DNA of 64,000 nucleotides, taken from NCBI RefSeq assembly GCF_003597395.2, contig NC_133770.1:13545895-13609894 (forward strand), read 5' to 3'. Every line of letters starts with the position of its first letter. The stretch's first letter is position 1. Source of the DNA: Chelonoidis abingdonii (taxonomy: Eukaryota > Chordata > Testudines > Testudinidae). Positions 45,691 to 57,334 of the stretch are shown here, one piece after another. The translations under genes and the position numbers were made by a program. The notes beneath the pieces were generated by a model that saw only the letters and a list, made by a program, of their open reading frames with translations, was not told the DNA's origin and made no database searches.

Positions 45691-46586
45691 TGTCTAGGGA
45701 CTGGTCACCAGCAAAGATGAAAATCAGGTTTTCTGTCAGACAAGAGATGTTTGTCTATCTATCTATGTTTCTGTGCAAATTGAGTATTTTCTTATTCATA
45801 GGGGATCCCTTATCACGAGTCTGAAATTAATGCAAATGAAGGATTGGAAGAACTTCAAAGAAAGAAACTAATCCTAAAACAAAAATAGGGGGTGGGGGAA
45901 AGAACCCTATCTGGTGGTGCAGATCAAGGGTTTGATCCACTATATTTGGAGGGCAAAGAAGACACCAGCTCATTCATCACTGACCAAGTAAAAGGACAGC
46001 GAGTTTGCTTCATGAAAAAGGGGTCTCAACCAGGCTTGGTTGAAAATGCTGGAGAGAACTTTGTGTGAGAAAAGCTTCTTTAGATAGGAGTGGTAACCTG
46101 TAAGTTCAGTTTAGTCTCTTGAAAGTGTGTTATGATTTCTTTTTATATGTAACTGTTTGTTTCCGATAGTCTTATTCACTATCACTGGAATCTCTGTTCT
46201 TTGATAAAAAATGTTTATTTTGCTTTTTGCTATAAATAGATCTCAGTGCTGTGGTGTTGAGCAAAGTGGTGATCTTGAGTTGAATCTTACAAGCTGGTAT
46301 GTACTGCTTCTGTGGGAACAGCATGCCTGGTCATTCTGTAAGTTCAGTGGATAAGGGGCTGGATGCTACAGGAAACCCTCAGAGGTCTCAGGAGTTAGGG
46401 TGTGCCTGCTCCTAGCCTGCACAGACAGAGCAAGGACTGCGGAGGCCTGGAAGGCAGTGCTTGTGTTACCAGAAGCTGTTTATTTCTGGGAGCTGACCCA
46501 CAGCAAGCCTACACCATATCACTTTACAGTAAGGGCAGGTAGTGGGGAGACATCTCACAACCCTGGTACCCCCGAAGAGTGTCACA
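45691..46586 (+). mobile_element. LTR-like segment of another family
   Basis: The stretch begins TGTCTAGGG and ends GTGTCACA. It contains TGTAACTGTTTGTTTCC, then AAAAAATGTTTATTTTGC and TCTCAGTGCTGTGGTGTTGA, an order I associate with a turtle ERV LTR family. No TSD was found and the ends are provisional. Confidence 0.45.
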
Positions 46587-47760
46587 GATGTGAGAAGCTC
46601 CAGCACTGTAGCAAATGTGAGCCCTGCCTGGGAGAACCCCTTCTCATTGGCTGCCTTCCCTACTGTCATGCCTCTTGAGGCTGGGCAATCAATCAGAGCA
46701 GCTGAAGGAAGAGCTCTCTTCTCCCCTGCCGCCCCCCCAAAAAACCCCAAAGGCATTCCCATGAGGGGGAGGGAGAAGCAGAAATTGCTAAAGCCCCTTT
46801 ATATATATATATTTAATTTTATTTGGGGGACTTTCTTGTTATTTCATTTTATCCATTTCCTCTCCTCTTCCCTTGGGAAGAGGTCTGTTTCTGCCTCGGG
46901 GCGGGGTGGGGGGGAATCTCTAGTGTGGGGTAGGTCTGGTCCTGATCCCAGGGGGATGGGAGGTCCTAGGGGGTGTTCCAGAATAAGTTCACTCCACATT
47001 CACTCTGCAGCAGCAGCTCCTGTCTCACAAGGCAGGGCTGAGCTCCCTGCTCTGGGTGTTGTAACCCAGTGTACAGGGCCACTCACTCAAATTTGGCCCA
47101 GACAATACTGAGTGGTGCTGCAACCCCATGGTATCATTTCACCACACCTGGAGCAGGGAGCTGGGCCCTGCTCCCCCAGAAGCAGAGCCACAGGCGCTGC
47201 TGCAAGGTGTTTTTATTTATTTATTTCATTTTAATGATTTTAATTTTTAAATTTTTTTTTAAATGTCATGTTATATCGCATTTGCGAAAAACAAGGGGTT
47301 CTGGTAATAGCCCAGCAGATTAGGACAGTTCTACTCCCTCTGCACCCCTTCCCTCACATGAGCAATGAAGGATGCAGAATGGCACCTCTGTTCATCTCCT
47401 ACTGCTCCCGCAACACCCAGCCTGGGATGCAGTATGGGGTGAGGATCCCCTGGAGTTTCTCACACACACAAGCATGCACGCACACATGCACGCACACACC
47501 CTCCAGCCTGGAAGAGGGGAGGGGACTGCACTGCAAGCTCACCCTCCCCCCCAACCTAGTCTGCAAGAGGAAGGGGTAAAGAACCCCAGGAGAAGCAAAA
47601 GTGAGTTTGGAGGTCCAAACTGATAGGAGGGTTGGGAGGTCCAGAATTGTTGAGGCAACTGGAGGAGAGGATTGATTTGAAGGTTGGGAGCCAATTAATT
47701 GCTGGACAGAGGATGGGCAGACATGGAAGTGAGAGCTGCAGCTGGGGCTGAAATCACCTT
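46587..47760. other. Unassigned stretch between two LTRs
   Basis: It holds an AT run at 46800-46812, a T-rich block at 47210-47265 and a CA-rich block (47460-47500). The open frames here show no known domain; no viral gene is recognised. Confidence 0.35.
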
Positions 47761-47766
47761 TACCTA

Positions 47767-49052
47767 TGTAAGCAGAGTCAGGAAGAGCCCTACCCTGACA
47801 TCTGGTGGTGAATTATGGGGAGTGAGGAAAGGAATTTTAGGTATTTGCATTGGCACACCCACCCCACCTAGCATAGGCCATGGCAGCCTGGGATGGTTAT
47901 TTTGACAGTTCTGGGATCCCCAGTTTCTTTGTTATTGGGGCAGGAAGAATAAAGTGGCGTTACCCTGACTATGTGAATGTGGGACTATGAGACTGCTTTA
48001 TGACAGAAATGACTCAACCTCAATTAAGTAGCACTTGCTAGACAAGGGACATGGGTTCCAATTCCCTAGTGAATTGAGGTTTGTGGTTTGCCTGTGGGCT
48101 TGGAGTAGCAATTGCATCTATCTCGCTCGCTCGCTCGCTCGCTCGCTCGCTCGCTCGCTCTCAGCTAATTTTGATTCCATTAGGAGTCCATTTCAAGGCT
48201 GCTGAGTTGAATTAATGTTGGGGCAATGGTGTACCAGCACTGGGGTTCCCCTCCTATGAGCTGAAATTGCTAAGAGTTGAAATCACTAAAGAGCTGGAAT
48301 TACTGAGCTGAGAGCACTGAGTGCTGTGTTAACTAGTGGGGGAACCTGAAGACTTATTGCTAAGTGGCTGGCAGAGTGGAGCAGTTTGCAGCATGTTGGA
48401 GCAGCCCATGGAACAGTGAGCAGAGTGGGGCAGCTTGTGGGGATGGCTGGAGTGGCTTGCGGGTTGGCTGGAGGAGCGGCACAGCTGGTGAAGTGGAGCT
48501 GGTTGTGGTGAAGGCTGCAGCAGAACTCCACAGAGAGGCAGAGCAGTTGGCCTTGGCCCATGTAAGGTGCCCCTTACCACTCTGTGTGGGCCCCACCACC
48601 CTGTGTGCCCCCCCACCCCATTTCCACCCAGGCTGAGGGGGGTAAAACTCTGCAGATAAACTTTTGAACTCTGGGGTGGCTCTGACCAGAGACTTTTGGG
48701 TTGTTGGACTTTGGGGTGATTGGACTTAAGACCCTAAAGGGGAAAGGACATTGTCAAACGTACTTGGAGGTGGGTTTTTTGCTTATGGTTTGTGTTATAA
48801 TCCTGTTTGTGGTGTTTCTCCAATGTGATGCATTGTTTTCCTCCTTTATTAAAAGGATTTTGCTACACTCAGACTCTGTGCTTGCAAGAGGGGAAGTATT
48901 GCCTCCTAGAGGCACCCGGGGGGGTGGTATGTAAGTGTCCCAGGTCACTGGGTGGGGGCTCGAGCCGGTTATGCACTGTGTTATTGAAACGGAACCCTGG
49001 ATACTGAACCCGGCCCTTGTTGCTGCCAACTCAGAGGGGCAGAAGGGTTACA
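47767..49052 (+). mobile_element. Solo ERV LTR with 4-bp TSD
   Basis: It begins TGTAAGCAGAGTCAGG and ends AGGGTTACA, with perfect 4-bp direct repeats CCTA at 47763-47766 and 49053-49056. It carries GAATAAAG near 47949, an ATTAAA signal at 48848-48853, and a CTCG microsatellite. A 4-bp TSD is usual for gammaretrovirus-like ERVs. No viral genes are attached. Confidence 0.8.
48122..48162 (+). repeat. (CTCG)n microsatellite
   Basis: About nine to ten tandem TCGC/CTCG units lie inside the LTR. The minus-strand LTR copy lacks them. Confidence 0.9.
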
Positions 49053-49056
49053 CCTA

Positions 49057-50690
49057 GAAATTGGGGAGTGTTGACACACTACTTGTCACACACACACACA
49101 GGTGGAAGTGCGGGGTTCGGGTTAGGGGGTGTCAATCCAAAGACAGACCAAAAAAATCCACGCTATAATCTTTCTTTTAAAAACGTCTCATTTTTAGGCC
49201 AGGCTCATGACTTTGGGGGCCTGACTCAGCATTTCTGAACTCATGAGGCTGGCAATACTGGTGATGGTCCCCTCTGGCCTTAAAAATCACTTCCCCTATT
49301 GTTAATACTCTCTGAAATCCTGTGCCTGGGCTACATTTCTCTCGGGGATTAATGTTGATTTCTTCCACCACCCCATTTGTCAGAACTGAAAGGTTTTCTT
49401 TCTGCAGGGCCTGACAACCTCCTCAAGAGAGTCCCATTCAGAACTGCCCTCCTCCAAAATGGCTGCTCTCTCCCATTGTTTTCAATGGGACTGAGGCGCC
49501 ATACATTGCCCTCATGTGGCCATCTTGAGAAAGGCATCTATTTTCCATAGCTTTCAATGAGATCAAGCATTCCTCTTAGCCTTCTGGCACTGGAGGGGCA
49601 GATGAGGGCCACTTGGCTTCACTCTTGTCTGGGAACAATGGGATGTGGCAGCCATTTTTGAGAGAGGACAACTTAAGGGGAAGGGGGCGCAGAATTGATG
49701 TGAACGAGGGCAGTATTATGGCGATGGGCAAATCTGCAGACCTAGGAGAGAGTTGGGAAGTGGAGAGTTCAATGTCAAGAATGTGAGCAATGGAAGAAAA
49801 GGAGAGGGCTAGTTTCTGGAGAGAGAGAGCAGTACAGAAATATTACACAGTAGCTTAGGACAGGAAATGAAGAAGAATATCCAAATGAAACTACCAAACA
49901 CAGGTGATTTCCAAATAACTCCTAGAAAATTAGGCAAGTTCCCAGCCTCCTTTGGGGAGAAATTGGCAGATGCCTTGGGCATGAGTCATAGCTCCTGAGA
50001 GGGGATGATTATTACAGAGATAAGACAAAGGAGGGGTGAAAAACTGAGAAGAAATGTTCAAAAGCTGATCTGTTTGAGATTTTAACCAATCAGCAAGAAG
50101 ACTGCTCAGTGCATAAGACAAAATAATATTTCTTTTCAACCATCAGATGTGCAACCTCAGCTTGGGATTTGAAAATCCTGTTATTTCAGCTCTTACCAGA
50201 TATCATCATCAGTAATAAAGGTGATAATTCTGCTGATAATGCATGAGGGAGAGCAGAATCCAGATGGCTCTTTCACAGCTGTATTGGCTGTGCAATGCTA
50301 ACAGGAGGAAGCACATGGTTTTGCCAGTAAAGGAAATAGATACCCTTTGAAGGCACACATAGAGAAGAAGAGAATGATTACATAAACAGGAGGTATTTTT
50401 ACATAGTTGTGTGTCTGATCATAACAGCTGCCTTAATACATTATTTGTTTTTGAAGGTTTTACTGTGGGCTTATGGAGAACAGAGTCCCCTCATTACAGG
50501 GCAGCAGAGTGGCAGAGGAACACAGGAAGGAAGTGCATCTGGGAAACACATTATTATGGGAGTGCAAAAACTTGGTTTAAGGGCAAAATCTTATTTCCAC
50601 CATCTTGGTATGGCAAAAGTGGCAAAAAAACAAAATCTGTGAATTTGTAATAAGAGAGAATGTTGCAATTCTTCTGAAGCAAATGGCAAC
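49057..50690. other. Mostly unassigned
   Basis: A CA microsatellite lies at 49089-49101. Positions 49195-49280 (GCCAGGCTCATGACTTTGGG, then GGCAATACTGGTGATGG) resemble a short reptile repeat. The remainder is unrecognised. Confidence 0.35.
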
Positions 50691-50694
50691 ATCA

Positions 50695-50880
50695 TGCTTC
50701 TCTACCATTAACTGGCAGCATGACCTTGGGCAAGTCACTTAACCTATCTGTAAAAGAAATCTAATAAGATTAATATAGCTCACAGGGGTGTAATGAAACT
50801 AAATGCATCAATATCTTTGTACATTGTTTTGAAATCTTTTGGTGAAAGACACTGAAAACTATTATTATTCCTTTATTATT
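50695..50880 (+). mobile_element. CORE-SINE (MIR-like) fragment
   Basis: GCATGACCTTGGGCAAGTCA, then CTTAACCTATCTGTAAAAG and CTCACAGGGGTGTAATGAAA. This is the central and 3' part of a MIR-type SINE. Confidence 0.65.
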
Positions 50881-51485
50881 TGGGCATTTGCTGGATTCAT
50901 AGTGATATGGATATGGGATCATAATTAGTCAATCATTGTTCTAAAACATGTACTGGACTCTCTATGTACAGTAACCTGGCATGAGGTATAACTTGGGATG
51001 AGGTATAACTTTCTGTTATAGCTCACTTAATGCAAAGGAGCAAGATAAACCAAATTAAAACAAGCTATTTATATAATAAATTGAAAGTGTGGTTCTACCT
51101 ACAGTGTGACTGTGTAAGTCTGTTCATTTGTATATATTCAGAATCGTATCTGAGCACTTTATTAAGTAAAATACATTTTTGTGACTCTTTCTACTGTCAG
51201 CCCTGCAGAGCTAACACAATTATAGGATAGCAACCTGGGCTCTCTTCTAACTTGTGCATCAAGTGAACTTTTAATTCAGGGCCTGATCTTGCTATCCACA
51301 GAATCCATGGTGATTCTATTAAGTTGCAGCCTGAAGGAGATCACTGACTCAAGGAAGGACCTTTGATAAGACATAACTAGCAGCCAGATATGTGATAGCT
51401 CATTTTTGGAAAAGGACTCAGCATTAATGGCACGGAGAAAGATGTGGAAAATTATTGCAAAAGAAAAAAAATTATCAACTTCTAT
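50881..51485. other. Unassigned stretch
   Basis: The AT-rich interval shows a short direct repeat, GGCATGAGGTATAACTT and GGATGAGGTATAACTT (50979-51011). I recognise nothing else. Confidence 0.35.
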
Positions 51486-51490
51486 TAGGA

Positions 51491-52538
51491 TGTAACTGTG
51501 CCTCAGTGGGTCACAACTGAGGATGCCAAATTCAGGATGAACTGCTGAGAAATAGGGGCTGTACACCCCAAGACTGGTGGCTAATTCCTGATAGGATATA
51601 CCAAAACAGCAACAACAGTAAACTTCTGTTTCACCACACTGGCTAACAAGATATAAAGGCAGTCTCCTAAAGCATTCCAGTTCTTATATCACCACAAAAC
51701 ACTGGATTCAGAGATGAGAGGTTCTTTACAACCAGTCTCATCAAATAAACGGTTCTTCTGATCCCAAAGGAACAGCCACATACCCAGGTAAATATATAAC
51801 TCAGATTTTACCCAAAAATCACGCCATTGCAAATCCTTTAGTATCTAAAATCTAAAGGTTTATTTATAAAAAGAAAAAAAGGTAAGAGTTAAAATTGGTT
51901 AAAGGAATCAAATACATACAGTGACTGCAAAGTTCTTGGTTCAGGCTCGTAGCAATGATGGAATAAACTGCTGGCTTAAATCAAGACTCTGGCTGCTTCC
52001 AAATAATTGGAAGGTCCTCAGTCCATTGGTTAGAATGCTCTCATTAATACAAGTTCATGGTCCTGAGGTTTGAGCTGGAAAGAGGCTGGAGCAGGATAGT
52101 GGAAAAATGGAGAGGTTTCCAGGGCTTTTTATATCCTCTGCCATCTGGAGGGAAACCCATTGTTCTTACTATGGAAAATTACAGCAACAAGATGGTGTTT
52201 GGAGTCGCATGGGCAATTCATTATGCATTTCACCTAGTCATTGAAGGAAATCCCATTCAGTGCAGATTGGAGTCTCGCATGATCCATTGTTTGTTAAATG
52301 TTCTTTTGATGGCCCACTCAATTTGAATAGTCCCTCCAAGATGTGCTGGCTAACTACTTCGTGGGCGTTACCCTAGGAGAACACATTTGAAACCCAGGGA
52401 TAGAGCCAATATTCATAACTTCAAATACAAAAATGATACAGACATACAGATAGCATAATCATAACCAGCAACTAATAACCTTTTCATAGACACCTCACTT
52501 AACAACCTTTGTACAAGATTTGTTGCAAATATTTAACA
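51491..52538 (-). mobile_element. ERV LTR, minus strand
   Basis: On the minus strand a TATAAAAAG box lies at 52125-52136 and an AATAAA signal at 51859-51864, about 265 bases downstream. The + strand ends TGTAACTG and TTTAACA would make TG...CA ends, but no TSD is visible, so the ends are provisional. It is related to the LTR at 15330-16144 (shared CCAATATTCATAA and GATACAGACATACAGA words). No viral genes are recognised. Confidence 0.7.
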
Positions 52539-52539
52539 G

Positions 52540-53100
52540 TGGTTTCAACAATGATCTATATGGCAGAGAGAAACAAGACATGGGAAATTATTGGGGAAAA
52601 AAATCACCTATTAGGATCAAGTACGTTTTATAATGTGTGGTTACCATTTCTGGAGTTTGAACCAAATAAATATACAGACAATGATATAAGGGTGATCAGA
52701 CACAAATGGGTCTTTTAAAGGTGGAATAGCCAGAAGTGGAACAGGGCAAATGACTCCTATATGAAGGAAAATAGATAGCAGCTGGTTATGACTTACATAA
52801 TATACAGAGTTAAAATGCCAGAAGAAGGGAATCATTTCTGGAAGATTTATACACTGGAAGTAAGAGTAACTATTTATATTTGGACAATGTGTACTTTAGA
52901 CACTGCTTTCTAAACTGGTATTTGTGTTGACACAAGCTAGAGTTCTGAGAACCCTCTTGTTTCTTTGAAGGCTAAATAAGGTGGAATTAGAAGGTGAGGT
53001 ATATGTGTTATTAATAAAATTTGTACGACTGTACTTGTGTGGGAATGTGAATTTATTAGATTAATGTTCATGAGAAATATCTGGATCATTTGAACTTATA
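52540..53100. other. Unassigned AT-rich stretch
   Basis: I recognise no gene or repeat here. Confidence 0.35.
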
Positions 53101-53112
53101 TATATATATATA

Positions 53113-53302
53113 CACCTCTACCTCGATATAACGTGACCCAATATAACACGAATTCGGATATAACACAGTAAAGGAGTGCTCTGGGGTGGGAAGGGACTGC
53201 GCACTCTGGTGGATCAAAGCAAGTTTGATATAACGCAGTTTCACCTATAACACGGTAAGATTTTTTGGCTTCCAAGGACAGCGTTATATCGAGGTAGAGG
53301 TG
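53113..53302. mobile_element. Tc1/mariner-type MITE
   Basis: The first 21 bases, CACCTCTACCTCGATATAACG, have an exact reverse complement at the right end, and the match continues imperfectly inward. It lies within TA-rich flanks (TATATATA on both sides), consistent with TA target duplication. The interior repeats GATATAACRCGGT-like words. Confidence 0.85.
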
Positions 53303-53344
53303 TGTGTATATATATATAGACAGATATATATATTCAGTTTACAT

Positions 53345-54235
53345 ATGTTAATAATGGCGGGGGGGGGGAGGGGGGCGAAGTTGGCCTAATCTAAAATCTT
53401 TGAAGTCAGTGAGAGACTTTCAATCAGCCCTTAAATTCTGACTGCAGGTTCCTTATTTTACTTGTGAACAGAAAGACCCCAGCTTGACTTTCAGATTCCA
53501 GAGTGAGTTTTCAAAGGAGCAGTTAGAAAAAAACATTTTTACCTATAAAAATTGAACAGACCTGATTTATAAGTAATTGTGAGACAAGAAATATGAAACT
53601 TCACAAAGTTATTTTGATAGTCACTCTTCAGTGTTGAATCACACATTATTTTAAAGAAAAACATCTTCCCAATTGCCACTACTCTATCTGAGCTTATTTT
53701 TGGTCCACAGGAAAGAACTGTTAAAAGAATATTTGATTTTACTGACTTTCCAGGTAAGTGCATAGATGTAACAGTCAACTGTAACAGCAGATGACTAAAA
53801 AACTTGGAGCCTTGAAGGATTGACACATCTGCATGCTGACACTCCAGGCCAGTTTTAAAGACAAGAACATATGTAAGTTCACAGGGTGCCATCAGAAACA
53901 ATAGTCATAATCCTTTTTTATGAGAAAACATTTGCACCTGGCAATACTAAATTAAAACTGAAACCGGTGCCAGATGACAGCAATTTCTCTGATTGGCCTT
54001 AGTCTCCTAAGCAGGATATTTTAGAAACCCAGAACTTCCACTCCACGCGATAAGAAAATATGGAATTTTAATTTCCTAGTAAATGATGTGAAATCTAGAT
54101 TTTCTAAGAATCTAATTTGATAACATATTATACAAGGGAAATGCAGAGTTTAATGGCATGATGTGGGTAGGATTGTCCCATTTATCCTATTGTAATTAAT
54201 TCATGCACTGCATATATATAAACACAACTATTGTT
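53345..54235. other. Unassigned stretch
   Basis: A G-rich run lies at 53359-53376. Nothing else is recognised. Confidence 0.35.
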
Positions 54236-54246
54236 AGCTACATTGC

Positions 54247-54367
54247 TAGGGTGACCAGATGTCCCAAGTTTATAGGGACAGTCCCGATATTTGGGGCTTT
54301 TTCTTATGTAGGTGCCAGTTACCCCCAACCCCCATCCCGATTTTTCTCACTTGCTATCTGGTCACCT
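54247..54367. mobile_element. Short hAT-type MITE with perfect TSD
   Basis: It begins TAGGGTGACCAGATG and ends ATCTGGTCACCT. Perfect 8-bp direct repeats TACATTGC flank it at 54239-54246 and 54368-54375. Confidence 0.85.
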
Positions 54368-54375
54368 TACATTGC

Positions 54376-55284
54376 ACAGCAGCAGAGAGGAAAGAAACCA
54401 GGACTTTTTGCTTACTCTGAATGAATGAATGCCCACTAGCTAGAAGTAGCTTCCATAGGTGGTCTATATTCTGCAAACTAGTTACCAAGGGGCAGAAGCA
54501 TACATGCACCTTAGCCAGTATTTGACACCATCATGTATTTTTCTGCCCCAAAGCCACATTTAAAGAGGCCTTCATGCTAGTCAACTACCTTGTGGTTGTA
54601 GAAAAGTGATATGAATTACAGTACAGCTCTCTCAGTCTAAGTAAGCAGCAGAAAAAAGAGGGTGTGGCAAAATAAAAACTACTGGGAATGTAGTTATGGC
54701 AACGAGTGTGGTCATATTTTACCACCAAAATAAGACTGCCAGTACAACCACTATAAACATGTCCCAAGCTTATACAATTAAACAGGAACAGAAAAAAGGC
54801 AGGATTGACTGCTTTGGAGGCTGATTGTGGACTAAGAAGCCTTTCACTCCTAGGGAACCAGTTTATATTTTACCTATAATGGTAGTGACTAAAAGTCATT
54901 CCCATCATATGGCTTTTTGACTGCTTATGTGACAAGAGATGATGATTTCAGTCCACTACTACAAATCTATTATTACTACCAGCACTTGGTGGTAGTGTCA
55001 ACAGAAAGGGCAAGAAGTGAGTGATCAAGTCAACTGTATTATTTAATTATCTTTAGATGTGTTCCCTCCAAGTTAGATATGAGGTTCCTACCGTGTCTGG
55101 TTTGATGTTTATCGTAGGGCCTAATTCCAAGAAGTGTTGAGCACTGAGGTTCTCATTGTCAAGACTATGCCATTCATCATGACCATGTAAATTCTTCAGG
55201 GCTGTGTTCCAAATGTCCTGCTCCCATTCCGTCTGTAGGGGCTTTCCCAATGACTTTAGTAGGAACAGGCTAATAAACCAATAT
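54376..55284. other. Unassigned stretch
   Basis: Positions 55215-55275 (CCTGCTCCCATTCC ... GACTTTAGTAGGAACAGG) look like a small palindromic element. An open frame on the minus strand crosses it but has no known domain. Confidence 0.35.
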
Positions 55285-55560
55285 TAGAGGTGGCTGAAAT
55301 GTTTTGAATGAAATGATTTTTTTTACTGAAAAACCATTTTATTTTGGCAAAAGTATCAGTGTTCCAATGTTTTTTATTTTGCCATTTTAAATCAACATTT
55401 TATCAAAGTTCTTATTAATTTACATAACTATTTTGATAAAGGATATTGCAAAAAATTACAAAAGTATCCCTATTAAGCTCTGCAAAAGAAAATATACTTT
55501 GAAATTTCACATTTTTTCAGAATTTTTTTGTTGCATTGTAGACCAGTTCCCACTACTTTT
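55285..55560. repeat. AT-rich MITE-like element
   Basis: It begins TAGAGGTGGCTGAAATGTTT and ends TTGTAGACCAGTTCCC. The interior has AAAATTT, TTTTATTTTGGCAAAA and TTTTTTCAGAATTTTTTTG words, related to 35645-35870 and 63383-63765. Confidence 0.45.
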
Positions 55561-56084
55561 ATTATGAATATTACATAGTGGGATGGTGTCAGGAAGCCTC
55601 ATACTTTCTCCATTATTGAGGGGGGAAAGGGATGGGGGTGTGTGAAATGGGATGCTAGCCCAGCTGTAATGCGCCTACAGTGAACTGAGACAGGAAAATC
55701 AAAGGCTACCAGGAGCACCCAGAGCTGGAAGTGTTGCCTTGAGAAGAGCGAAATTCGGGGTCATAAGCCAAGGGCTAGGTCTCCCGCTGGGGGGCAGTGT
55801 GTGGGGGGACAGAGGAGATTTCACAGAGATGGGGAGAGGGTGAATACCTGTAAGTGACAAACACAGTTGGGGGGGTATAAACAGCGGATCCCTGTTACCT
55901 GCCCACCCCCAGTGAGGGCAGCTCTGTGCTCCCTGCTGCACCCGCGGGTGGTCTCCCCCCTTCGCCTCAAGTAAGGGGCTCGGTGGCGGGCCAGGCGCTC
56001 TCCAGCTCCGGAGTGGGAGGAACCGGCTGCTGGCTGGGAGGAGGCGCCGTCGCTAGGGCAGGGAGCTGGTAAACGGAGCAGGCC

Positions 56085-56098
56085 GCTCCCTTAGCAAC
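56085..56098 (+). promoter_or_regulatory. RFX X-box-like site
   Basis: GCTCCCTTAGCAAC matches the RFX consensus GTNRCCNNRGYAAC at 9 of 11 informative positions, with the AGCAAC half complete. RFX factors drive ciliary genes through such sites near the start of transcription, which fits DLEC1, a ciliary protein gene. A weaker second candidate is GTCGCTAGGGCAGG at 56050-56063 (8 of 11). Confidence 0.5.
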
Positions 56099-56117
56099 GG
56101 GCTCGGGCGAGCTCCCG

Positions 56118-56243
56118 GTGCGAGCAGCCGGCGGGCTGCCCTGCGCCTGCTGGGCCCCGCGCTGGCAAGGCGGGGATCGCGGGTGGAGCCCAGCAGCCCG
56201 AGCCCTCCATCGTATAGACACAGACCTGCCCGAGCGGACTCAG
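56118..56243 (+). CDS. DLEC1: Candidate DLEC1 first exon (no ATG seen)
   Basis: The sequence ends in CAG followed by GTACGG, a good splice donor at 56244. In the frame that joins exon 2 at phase 0 it ends LPERTQ. Human DLEC1 ends the matching part with LRTQ just before DISHLL, and turtle exon 2 starts DISHLL, so this frame is supported by position and a few residues. However, an in-frame stop lies at 56070-56072 and no ATG follows before the donor, in this or the other frames. Either the start is in another exon, an indel error hides it, or this exon is noncoding and the similarity is chance. The start coordinate is simply where the frame is open. Confidence 0.4.
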
Positions 56244-56276
56244 GTACGGCCCCTGAAGACCCTGGCGTGGCCTCCC

Positions 56277-57330
56277 CTCGCTCAGAGAGCCGACCCCCCC
56301 GGCCCTGGCCTCCCCCGCAGGAACGACCCCCCCGGCCCTGGCCCTCCCCCCGTCCAGAGATTCAAACCCCCCCCCCCCGATTAGCCCTCTGCCCGCTCAG
56401 AGACGAACCCCCCCCCCGCTATTGGCCATCCCCTCCAGTAGACCAACGCCCCCCCCCCGCCATTGGCCCTCGCCTCAGGACTGACCTGCCCAGCAGGGCC
56501 TTTGCTGCCTCTGAGACTGACCCCGACCCCCCCCGCATGGCCATCCCCGCAGAGACCAACTCCGCCGGCATGGCCCTCAGAAGAGTCGACCCCCCCCCCG
56601 CATGGCCCATCCCCCCCCCCCCCGAGACCGAACTCCCCCGCCCCCCGGCCTCACGTTCAAGAGCGACCCCCTCCAAGGGCCCTTTCCCCCTCTGAGACTG
56701 ACCCCCTCCCCCTCAGAGACTGACACCCCCCACAGCAGGGCCCTCCCCTCAGAGACTGACCCCCCTGCCCCAGCATGCCTCTCCTCTCAGAACTGCTCCC
56801 CCAACAGTGCCCTCCCCCCTCAGAGATCGACCATCCAAGACCGACCCCCCCCAGGCCAGCAGAGCCCTTCCGTCTCTGAGACTGACACCCCCCTCCCTGC
56901 AGGACCCTCACCCACCCTCTCAGACCGACCCCTTCCCCCCAGCAAGACCCTCCCCGCTTAGAGACCAACTCCCCCAGCAGGACGCCCCTCCCTGAGAGAC
57001 CAACCCCCCCTCCCGACAGAGCCCTCCCCTGCCTTCAGAGATCAACCCCCTAACCTTCCTTCAAAGACCCAACCTCCCCCCACAGGTCCCTCCCCCACCC
57101 TCAAAAACTGATTCCCCCACCCTTGCAGGGCCGTCCACACTCAGAAACCCCCCTTCCTCACTCTCCAATACTTACCCCCCCCCAGGGCTTTCTTCCCTCG
57201 AGACTCCCTCCCAAGAGACCAACACTTCCCAGAGGCCTATCTGTCCTTAGAGACCCCTCTCCTGCAGGCCGCTCCACAGAGACACCTCCCCCAAGCACCC
57301 CTCCACCCTCAGAGACACCCCTCCACCTGT
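56277..57330. repeat. C-rich minisatellite in DLEC1 intron 1
   Basis: Irregular units of about 35-60 bases are built on CTCAGAGACTGACCCC followed by a variable C-run and a CAGCAGGGCCCTCCC-like segment. The motif recurs near 56508, 56689, 56713, 56750, 56817, 56873, 56919 and 57036 with decay. Proline-rich open frames across it (for example 56183-56695) are by-products of the repeat. The complementary strand is strongly G-rich. Confidence 0.8.
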
Positions 57331-57334
57331 GATC

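Larger units (their letters stand above)
55640..56243 (+). promoter_or_regulatory. DLEC1: CpG-rich promoter region of DLEC1
   Basis: The GC content and CpG count rise sharply from about 55,900, with frequent GGCG, GCGG and CGAGC. The region lies 2.3 kb upstream of the first firmly identified DLEC1 coding exon. An X-box-like site sits at 56085-56098. There is no obvious TATA box, as is usual for CpG-island promoters. The transcription start is not determined. Confidence 0.65.

Noticed and set aside
55053..55250. Minus-strand open frame that looked like an exon of a divergent gene
   Set aside because: Part of it is palindromic MITE-like sequence, no domain is recognised, and the edge at 55093 has no clear donor context.
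56183..56695. Long proline-rich open frame near the DLEC1 promoter
   Set aside because: It has no ATG, runs through the C-rich minisatellite and passes over the good donor at 56244. Other frames on both strands are open too, as expected from repeats without stops.
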